Below, piece after piece: positions 57,405-64,000 of a DNA stretch of 64,000 bases. This DNA comes from Coniella vitis (Eukaryota > Ascomycota > Sordariomycetes > Diaporthales > Schizoparmaceae): the NCBI GenBank assembly GCA_011317545.1, contig WUJK01000002.1, positions 4,030,001 to 4,094,000 on the forward strand, read 5' to 3'. The notes under the pieces were generated by a model, which was given only the letters and a program-made list of their open reading frames with translations, did not search any database and was not told the origin of the DNA. The position numbers were made by a program, and so were the translations under genes. How positions within the stretch are numbered: position 1 is the stretch's first letter; every line of letters starts with the position of its first letter.

Positions 57405-58164
57405 CAAAAACGCATTATGTGCGAAGCTGTCACCGTGAGATCAGATTCTTGCATACGAGGCCTGGTGTGTTGTCCTTCTTTGAGACTTTGGACCGCTACA
57501 ATAAGAGATTGAGTGTCTGGAGCGGATGTGCCGCAATTCCCCGATGCTGATCTCATGTTATTCAACGGTTCTTGAAATTTGCTTTTGGGCGATATAAGGC
57601 CTTTAGTTCGACCCGTCTGTAGAGCCGTGGCCCATCGTCAGGCCCACGGCACGATGGAAAGCAACGACAGGTAACGATTCGACTGAAAGCCCTAGGATTG
57701 TTGTAGAACGCTGTGAATTTTGTGGTGATATTGCTAAGTGCCGTGGTAGTCGTTTCCCAGCATAAAAACCCGACCAGTCCCTCGCGATGCCGACTGACTT
57801 GGTTTGAGCACAAGAATCATTCACCAACACTTTTCAATCTATCCACAGGCTCTCTTTATGCTCTGGTAGCATTCCGATCTTATCAATTTTCAATTAAAGA
57901 AGCCATTGTCCAAAGACGCTTTTGGTTTTACGGCCCCGTTCTACCATCAAACTTCCACAGTAGTGTCCAGATCAGACATCAGGCACCAGGCGTTCCTTTA
58001 TCGTCGCAGCATTTATCGTCCTGCAAATCCAGACAATGGTAGCAACACCACTTCTCGCCAGTGTTACCGTTGACCGCCTGGACGCAAGGTACGGCAATAT
58101 TGACATTCAAATAATGCTTCCGTGCATACCGCCCCTTTGGGAGTTAACCAACCTAGGCCTTACC

Positions 58165-58275
58165 CTACGTATCAGGGAATCCTATCATACGCTTGTACAT
58201 GCGATTGTCGAGGAAGCCCCAGGGATCGAATCGCCGCTTCAGATCAACCAAGGTGCTGATATGGTCAACGCACCG
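58165..58275 (-). pseudogene. Possible C-terminal remnant of a FAD-linked oxidase
   Basis: The minus strand encodes a 36-residue stretch that ends in TAG and includes LVDLKRRFDPWGFLDNRMYK, resembling the end of VAO/berberine-bridge-type FAD oxidases (basic residue, FDP, Gly-Phe, Asn-Arg). It is preceded in the same frame by a TGA (58278-58276). No upstream exon with FAD-binding motifs is seen within the 1.1 kb to the MINDY start. A relic is possible, as is chance; no homology search was run. Confidence 0.2.
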
Positions 58276-59391
58276 TCACTTCCACCGCCAGCACTACCAA
58301 CTAGTGATCCTCCCAACCCTCGAATGGCAACGCTTCACGGGTCAATAAGACTTGTCAAATTGGAGATGGATTATCAGAAGATGTGTGTGTTTGCAGCATG
58401 TCTTTCCATAGTCACAGACAAGATGGGTTCACCATGCTCGTTGCGACTTCGTGCTTGACCTTGCATAAGTGGCGGAGCAGAGCCAAGACGCCGCAGAGAC
58501 GATAGTTGAAGGTCTGAGTATGATCTCGTGGAGACGTGGAGGCTTCCCTTAGTCTAGTGGGCAAGTATGTAGAATTGGAGTGATCCGGTGAGCACGTGCT
58601 TGAGATTCCTAAGATATAAGAGCGTTTAGGTAGAATATCAAGCCTTGGGATGGAGTTTAGTCTGTATTTATTGCACGTCAGAACTTTGGGGCACCTTGAT
58701 GGCCATCTACAGTGACTGGGGACCCCCTTGTACTGACCAGCCACAGTCTCTCACTCCCCCGCATGTGAGAAGTATCCAAGTATCTTTGTAGCCTGCCAGG
58801 CTGCCAGGTACAAGTGTCAAGGCCAACCTTGGGAAGTGACGCTGTAGTGGGTCAGACCGGCGGCGGCGGCGCGGGAAGCGGCCTCCAACGCACGACGACA
58901 TCCCGCGCATCTGCTACAACTGCTCGCGATCCGCGACACCTGCTTTGCCAACGCCTTTCATATGATAACCCACCCTGCTTTGCATTTCTACCCCATTCAA
59001 CTGCCACGAACACCCTCTCGACTGACACTCAACGCCTCCTGCAGCTGTCCATTGCTGCAGGTCCATATCCCTCGTCATCGCCTGACCGACGCCCGTGAAG
59101 CGCCACCGTCATCCTGCGTTCACATTCAAGGTTCCAAGGCGTTCAGCCTGTTTCATTTCAGAGTGTCGAGCGACCTGCACGCTTGAGCTTCCCGTACCTC
59201 GCAGGCTCGGGTCCCATCAGTATTTTTGGAACTAGAGGGAGACCTTCTGGCCATTCCCTCAGGCGCCCGTAGGCAATTAGCAAGCCTACCGATCTTGGGC
59301 CGCTTCTCCGACGAGGTCTTTTGAATGAGCGCATTCAAGGCCCTTCACGGACTGTATTGCGAATTGAGAGTCTACATCTAAAGCTGAGACC

Positions 59392-62202
59392 ATGCAGGAA
59401 GCAAAAGAGCGTGCCGCTGCTCCGGACACGACCAGCGCCGACCGGATTCCGCATATCCAAGATCCAGATTCAGATGTCGAGAGCTGGGAACGATCCAGCG
59501 TCAGCGACGATGGCGACGAAGATGAAGATGGAGCAAGAGTACGAAATGGTCTTCAAAATACACAAGGAGCTCCCTCACAAGATGCCTATACGGAAAACCT
59601 GGCACCAGTCGCAGAAGGCCACCATGGAGTGGGTGGCGTGACGAGCAGCAATGTAGAGCCCAGTAACTCAGGACCTGCTGTCCCCCAAGAATGGGACCAC
59701 CACCATACAATTGAAATAGCATCTGCACCTCCACCTATAGCCGAAGAGACAGCACTCCATGAAACGAATCCCTTCAGAAGAAAAATGTCACTTTCCAACA
59801 TACATCATCGTACCATTGCGCCCCCAACCTCTGCCGAAGCGCCACCTCCGTTCCCTCCGTCTGCGGACTTGGCGCAACTCAACATCAATGAGCCAAGCAC
59901 AAATCCATGGCAACCTGTACTCAACGAGCCGCAGCCGCCGCTATTGCCCTCCTTATTGCCCCTCGAAGCTGACCAGGAGTCTGGGCGCAACGTATGGGCC
60001 TCCCAAGCCCCGTCGCGAGCTCCTTCGACAGTACCTCAGTCCAATGCCCTCTCTACAGATCGTCTTACCCCAAATGGCGAATCGGGTAGCTGGGAAGAGC
60101 AATTGGTGGAGCCGGAACAATCTCCCATTGCTGTGCCTCCTTCATTCCGGAAGCCCTTGGAAGGCGAGGCACTAGACAAGGATAGTCATGCTTGGGATGA
60201 TCTTGCGACACAGAACAAAGGCAAGGCTCCTGCTGCTGCCCGTCCAGTTTCGCTCTTAGCAGATCGAAGTACAGGGAAAGATGCTTGGAATCTGATTGAC
60301 GGCGAGCCGACACCAGAGCCTGCGAGCAGGGGCCAATCGTCTATTCCTACTGCAAGCGCTGATGCGATAGGGTCCAGTATTCCCACACACAAGGAGAGCA
60401 AGGCACCAGCGCTGCCACCAAGGGCACCGATTTCCACGAAAGGCGAAACATATCAAGTCAAGAACATTAACTGGTATGATGCTCTTGGAATAAAGGGTAT
60501 ACGCCAGTCTCCGATACTCGTACAGAATGCAAACGGCCCGTGTCCATTGATGGCCTTGGTGAACGCGCTGACCCTCACAACTCCCGTCAACGCAGAGGAT
60601 GCTGTGTTAGTCAACACTCTGAAGACGAGAGAACAAATCAGCCTTGACCTGCTTCTCGACGCAGTTTTCGACGAGCTCATGTCGGAACGGAGGTTGACGC
60701 CGGACCGCGCCTTACCAGACGTTACGGAGCTCTACGAATTCCTCAAGGGCTTACATACGGGAATGAATGTCAACCCACGCTTCGTCCCGACTGAGGAGAC
60801 CGAGGAAGCGTTTAGGCGGACATCTCTCACTCATCTGCACGCGTCCGAGAGGGAGAATATGATACCCGGTACATTCGAAGACACGCAGGAAATGTCATTT
60901 TACAGAATCTTCCAAATCCCCTTAATACATGGCTGGCTTCCATCGAGAGACGAGCCAGCGTATAGTGCGCTCAAGCGCCACGCCGAGTCATATGAAGACG
61001 CTCAAAACATCCTATTTAGAGAAGAAGAATTAGAAGACAAGCTTAACAACCCAAACAGCTCAGGCCTTTCAGAAGAAGAGCAAAATATCTATCAGGACGT
61101 TCTCAGCATCAAATCCTTCCTTCAAACGTCTGCTACGCAACTCACACAATGGGGTCTTGAGGTCATCACTAAGGCCATGCGTCCAGGCTCTGTCGCCATT
61201 CTTTTCAGAAACGATCACTTTTCCACACTTTACCGCCATCCGCAAACATTCCAAATATTTACACTGGTTACTGATGCTGGCTACGCTGGACACCAGGAGA
61301 TTGTGTGGGAGTCGCTTGTCGATGTCAATGGCGAACGGTCCGGTTTCTATTCTGGTGACTTCCGTAGTGTCGGGGGCGAATTCGAATCCGAGGTCGCCGG
61401 TGCATCGACCTCCAATGGACAAGGCCAATGGGCGACTGTCCAAAGCAAAAAAGGCAAAGACAAGATCCCAGGCGAGGAGCCGCCGTTGTCACCCAAAGAA
61501 CAAGAAGACCATGACCTTGCGCTCGCTCTGCAGCTCCAAGAAGAAGAAGACCAGCGCCACCGCTCCGAACAAGCCCAACGCCGCCGCGAAGCACAGCTTT
61601 CTGAGCAATTCATCGAACAGCAGGCCGTACGGCGCGGGCCTCTTGGCTTACGGCAGGGTAGCATCAGCAATGGCAGCCGACCGGTGCTACCACAGCAACA
61701 GCAACAACAACAATCATCCCGAGGTAGCCCTATTCCTTCCAACAGCCCAGCGGCAGGCAGAGGACGCGGTGGTCGGCCGGTGCCGCTACAGCACACGCAG
61801 CAGCAGCAGCAGCAGCAACAGCAGCAACAACAACAGCAACGCATTAGGCCCCTTGTGCCTCCTGTCCTACGCTCACAGGGCGTGCACCGGCCGAACGATG
61901 AAGAAAGCGACGACGCGCCGCCATCGTACGAAGATGCGGCGAAGGACAGGCCATATTACCCACCTGCAGGCCACCCCAGCCATCCGAATTCGAGCTCCAA
62001 CCCGCCGCCTCCTCCGCATGGCGGTGGTGGCAGCAGCAGCAACCCGCGCTTGCTGCCTTCAAGAGCGCCGGGTGTCGCAGGTATTCCGCGAGCGGCGATG
62101 CCGCCTGGGGCCATGCGCAGGGGAAGTGCGTACCGGCAGGGTGTGTCGCCGACGACTGCTGCAAGTGGAGGAGGGAGGGATAAGGATTGTATAGTGATGT
62201 GA
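59392..62202 (+). CDS. MINDY-type deubiquitinase (Miy1/FAM63-like) with C-terminal CAAX-like motif
   Basis: Cysteine protease that cleaves K48-linked ubiquitin chains. Single exon, 936 residues, ATG at 59392. Residues 1-355 are low-complexity, acidic/Pro/Ser-rich. The catalytic domain (about 356-670) has the MINDY signatures: nucleophile Cys384 in NANGPCPLMAL, preceded by Gln379 (oxyanion, VQNANG), and His609 in RNDHFSTLYRH; additional blocks are YDALGIKGIRQSPI, ELYEFLKGLHTGM and GFYSGDF. A ubiquitin-interacting motif-like segment (EQEDHDLALALQLQEEEDQ) lies at about 703-721. The tail is Gln-rich (a 15-17 Q tract with a few His/Leu, 61790-61840) and Gly/Pro-rich. The protein ends KDCIVM, a CAAX-like box, predicted to be farnesylated, which would place the enzyme on membranes. 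Confidence 0.93.
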   Translation: MQEAKERAAAPDTTSADRIPHIQDPDSDVESWERSSVSDDGDEDEDGARVRNGLQNTQGAPSQDAYTENLAPVAEGHHGVGGVTSSNVEPSNSGPAVPQEWDHHHTIEIASAPPPIAEETALHETNPFRRKMSLSNIHHRTIAPPTSAEAPPPFPPSADLAQLNINEPSTNPWQPVLNEPQPPLLPSLLPLEADQESGRNVWASQAPSRAPSTVPQSNALSTDRLTPNGESGSWEEQLVEPEQSPIAVPPSFRKPLEGEALDKDSHAWDDLATQNKGKAPAAARPVSLLADRSTGKDAWNLIDGEPTPEPASRGQSSIPTASADAIGSSIPTHKESKAPALPPRAPISTKGETYQVKNINWYDALGIKGIRQSPILVQNANGPCPLMALVNALTLTTPVNAEDAVLVNTLKTREQISLDLLLDAVFDELMSERRLTPDRALPDVTELYEFLKGLHTGMNVNPRFVPTEETEEAFRRTSLTHLHASERENMIPGTFEDTQEMSFYRIFQIPLIHGWLPSRDEPAYSALKRHAESYEDAQNILFREEELEDKLNNPNSSGLSEEEQNIYQDVLSIKSFLQTSATQLTQWGLEVITKAMRPGSVAILFRNDHFSTLYRHPQTFQIFTLVTDAGYAGHQEIVWESLVDVNGERSGFYSGDFRSVGGEFESEVAGASTSNGQGQWATVQSKKGKDKIPGEEPPLSPKEQEDHDLALALQLQEEEDQRHRSEQAQRRREAQLSEQFIEQQAVRRGPLGLRQGSISNGSRPVLPQQQQQQQSSRGSPIPSNSPAAGRGRGGRPVPLQHTQQQQQQQQQQQQQQRIRPLVPPVLRSQGVHRPNDEESDDAPPSYEDAAKDRPYYPPAGHPSHPNSSSNPPPPPHGGGGSSSNPRLLPSRAPGVAGIPRAAMPPGAMRRGSAYRQGVSPTTAASGGGRDKDCIVM
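61790..61840. repeat. CAG/CAA (polyglutamine) tract inside the MINDY gene
   Basis: About 17 triplets encoding Gln with mixed CAG/CAA codons; a shorter second tract lies at 61692-61712. Confidence 0.85.
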
Positions 62203-63349
62203 GACTGTTGTGAAGGGATACGAACCTATGCAGGAACGCTGGCGCTTACTGATTGCGTTGGCATCTACCTTTCATTTATTTTCCCCGTGGTTTCTGTGCA
62301 GAGCCAAAAGTTACAGCTCATTAATTAACGTGGAGCTTGTCAAGGCTATGAAAGTTGCACTAATTTGACATGAATGGAAGAGGATCAGAACATGAAGCGG
62401 TGCTTTGGAGACTTTTGGATTCGCGTCTTTGGATTTGGGTGTAGGGATTCTTTTATTGGTTGCTGACGTTGTTTTCATATCGGGTACCTTGCGCCATTCT
62501 GTTTTAGTGGTGGGTGGTGTTTTCTCTTCTCTCCTCCTGTTGTAAGTCACATACCCGTTTTTGTGCTAGGCAGGTTTGTTGGGATGAATTGATGAGCATG
62601 GAAGGGGTATGGGGAAAGAGCATACCGAGACGGGTCGAAGTATAGGCTTTTTCATTGCATGCTATTTGAAGTAAAATATTATTCTGAGTATCAGATACGC
62701 AGCGGGTTTTGATTGTGAATGCATTGTGATCTTCGTCATGGGATGGCTGGGCCCTTCTTGGTCGACAGCAATTGGTGTGGATTCAGGCCGGTTCGAAGAT
62801 ATCCAAATACACTCCCTCACCACTGATCAGGGAAGAGGGAGATCGATTAAAACTCATTGAATCTCGATTGTGCCTTTCAAACTCTATTCTACACATACAC
62901 AATATACCTACTTGAAGCGCCTTCTAACATGCTTTCGTCAGCAATTGAAGCTTTGTTTATCTTTCGAAACATGGCAAATTTTCAAGCGGATCCAATTTTC
63001 TGTTTATAACAGGTGGCAAAGTGTCGTTGAAGATGTCAGTCTGCTTGCAAGGGGACAGACCGCTTCGAAGGCTGAGATCAGAACTTTGAACTCATTCCAT
63101 GTCCTCGCATAGGTAGTCCATGGTTTTGGTGGTATGATATGCCCAATGCGCGTTGAATGCCAGGCGGTCAAATGTCTTAAAACGCAGTGGAACGTCAATG
63201 AATGGATGTGCTGGCTGGTTGAGCCACGCACTGCCTGGACGCTATGCTTTTGCGCCCTTACCACAGACACATCGTCTCAAGGAGCTAGACATCGAATCCA
63301 CCATTTAGTTTGGATGAGTTGTTGAGCGCTGTCGCTTTGAGTTTTACGC
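62203..63349. other. Convergent 3' intergenic, MINDY / cyclin C
   Basis: About 1.1 kb, AT-rich. No gene, repeat or RNA recognised. Confidence 0.5.
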
Positions 63350-63720
63350 TCATCCTTTGTCCAGGCCTCTCGCTTTGATAAAGCGTACAATTTGCTCTCT
63401 TGTCAGCTTATCGTTATAGGACTCCTGACATTCGTAAAAAGAGATGAGCTCCTGCGTGCAGTCGACCATGGCCTCGAGATCAACGTTGCTCTCAGAAAGC
63501 CAGTGCCCAAACCGCTGCACCTTGCTATAGCGCTCAATCTTGTGCGCGTTGCTTGCGTTGTCTGGTGCGGCGCTACCCGGTTGGCTGGATTGGTGGCCTC
63601 CTGCTACCGCACCAGGGGTCATGGGCTGCCGGCTTTGCTGGAGTTGATTGAAGGCGGCGGTCATGGCCGTCACTCCGGGCATGCTTGCTGTGCCGAGTTG
63701 GGCTGAACCGATGCCGCCAC

Positions 63721-63752
<32 letters not shown>

Positions 63753-64000
63753 ACCTGGTTTTGACTCTGTGCGGCGGCGCCGGTACCACCGCTATTGTTT
63801 TGAGATGGGCGAAAGACAATGGCGAGGAGGATGGCGGTAAGGGCTATTGTGTGCGGGGGGTATATGAGTGGTAAGTCGGTCATGTAGTGGTCGTTGACGA
63901 TTGACCAGGCTAGGGCGAGCTCGTCGTTGGTCAGGCCGAGGTTGGACTGTAGGCTAGTCAAGGTGCGGTAAGGCTGGTGGATGATGAGATGGGAGTTCAT
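63350..64000 (-). CDS. SSN8: Cyclin C, Mediator kinase module subunit Ssn8 (5' partial)
   Basis: Regulatory cyclin of the Cdk8 kinase module of Mediator; controls transcription of stress and carbon-regulated genes. The gene enters from beyond the right edge, so the ATG at 64000 (MNSHLIIHQPYRTL) is internal; 216 residues of the C-terminal half are visible. Signatures are HQPYRTLTSLQ, LAWSIVNDHYMTDLPLIYPPHTIALTAI (second cyclin box), and the C-terminal VDCTQELISFYECQESYNDKLTREQIVRFIKARGLDKG. Between them sits a long Ala/Gly/Gln insertion, a feature of fungal Ssn8, containing a run of nine Ala from CTG/GCT codons (complement at 63719-63753). The tail is the usual binding region. Confidence 0.93.
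63719..63753. repeat. CTG/GCT triplet tract encoding poly-Ala in cyclin C
   Basis: About 11 triplets on the plus strand, corresponding to the Ala run in the minus-strand protein. Confidence 0.85.

Larger units (their letters stand above)
55963..59391. other. 3.4 kb gene-poor region, J protein 3' side and MINDY promoter
   Basis: No gene supported. It contains an A run at 56611-56625, a T run at 56992-57004, an AAAAG pentamer tandem at 57381-57404 and a short minus-strand frame at 58165-58275 with a resemblance to oxidase C termini (listed separately). The last 500 bp are presumably the MINDY leader. Confidence 0.5.

Noticed and set aside
58036..58458. 140-codon plus-strand open frame
   Set aside because: No recognised domain; lies over the FAD-oxidase-like minus-strand stretch, and only one can be real; neither is strong.

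Overview
The window is nuclear DNA of a filamentous ascomycete (Pezizomycotina, most likely Sordariomycetes; class is inferred, genus is not). Evidence: split genes with short GTRAGT...CTRAC...YAG introns, and a gene set typical of this group (AcuM-type gluconeogenesis regulator, Dsc3, Ima1, Zip4/Spo22, Siw14-like phosphatase, Dal5-type MFS transporter). There are no operons, CRISPR arrays, rRNA or recognisable tRNA genes, and no intact transposon.

Layout. 1-2099 holds the 3' part of an allantoate-permease-type MFS transporter (+). 2780-4486 is a RING/TRAF-type zinc finger protein (-). 5542-7124 is an aldehyde dehydrogenase (-), divergent across 2.1 kb from xanthine dehydrogenase at 9236-13583 (+). 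15348-18155 is a Zn2Cys6-PAS regulator of gluconeogenesis with two microexons in its DNA-binding domain (+). 18887-22324 is meiotic Zip4/Spo22 (+). 23193-24887 is a kynurenine-aminotransferase-type enzyme (+). 25672-28432 is a large protein ending in a degenerate Rho-like GTPase domain (+). 29903-31141 is Dsc3 (+).

From 31965 to 44399 lies a compact housekeeping block: Mtr4 RNA helicase (-), cytochrome c oxidase subunit VIIc/Cox8 (+), a mitochondrial PPR protein (-), mitoribosomal mS23/Rsm25 (+), Alg14 (-) and the inner nuclear membrane protein Ima1 (+). Three of the six are mitochondrial. It is followed by a 6.7 kb stretch (44400-51137) with no gene I can defend. That stretch is rich in homopolymer runs and short repeats. 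Then come a Siw14-like phosphatase (51138-52143, +), a small Aim19-like membrane protein (53118-53700, -), an ER-type J protein (54736-55962, +), a 3.4 kb gene-poor stretch, a MINDY-type deubiquitinase with a C-terminal CAAX-like box (59392-62202, +), and the 3' part of cyclin C/Ssn8 (63350-64000, -, running off the window).

The genes are mostly independent. Functional groups are carbon and nitrogen catabolism (transporter, ALDH, XDH, AcuM), ubiquitin and ER quality control (RING/TRAF, Dsc3, J protein, MINDY), mitochondrial function (Cox8, PPR, mS23, Aim19) and RNA/transcription (Mtr4, cyclin C). Observations most worth a second look: a symmetric 18-nt microexon carrying one zinc-binding Cys of the AcuM-like factor; the Rho-like domain whose switch residues are lost although its P-loop is intact; a dispersed half-palindrome (TACATAGTA) in the long intergenic regions; and two possible gene relics or overlooked small genes at 44.7-45.3 kb and 58.2 kb. 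All gene models are by-eye splice predictions.
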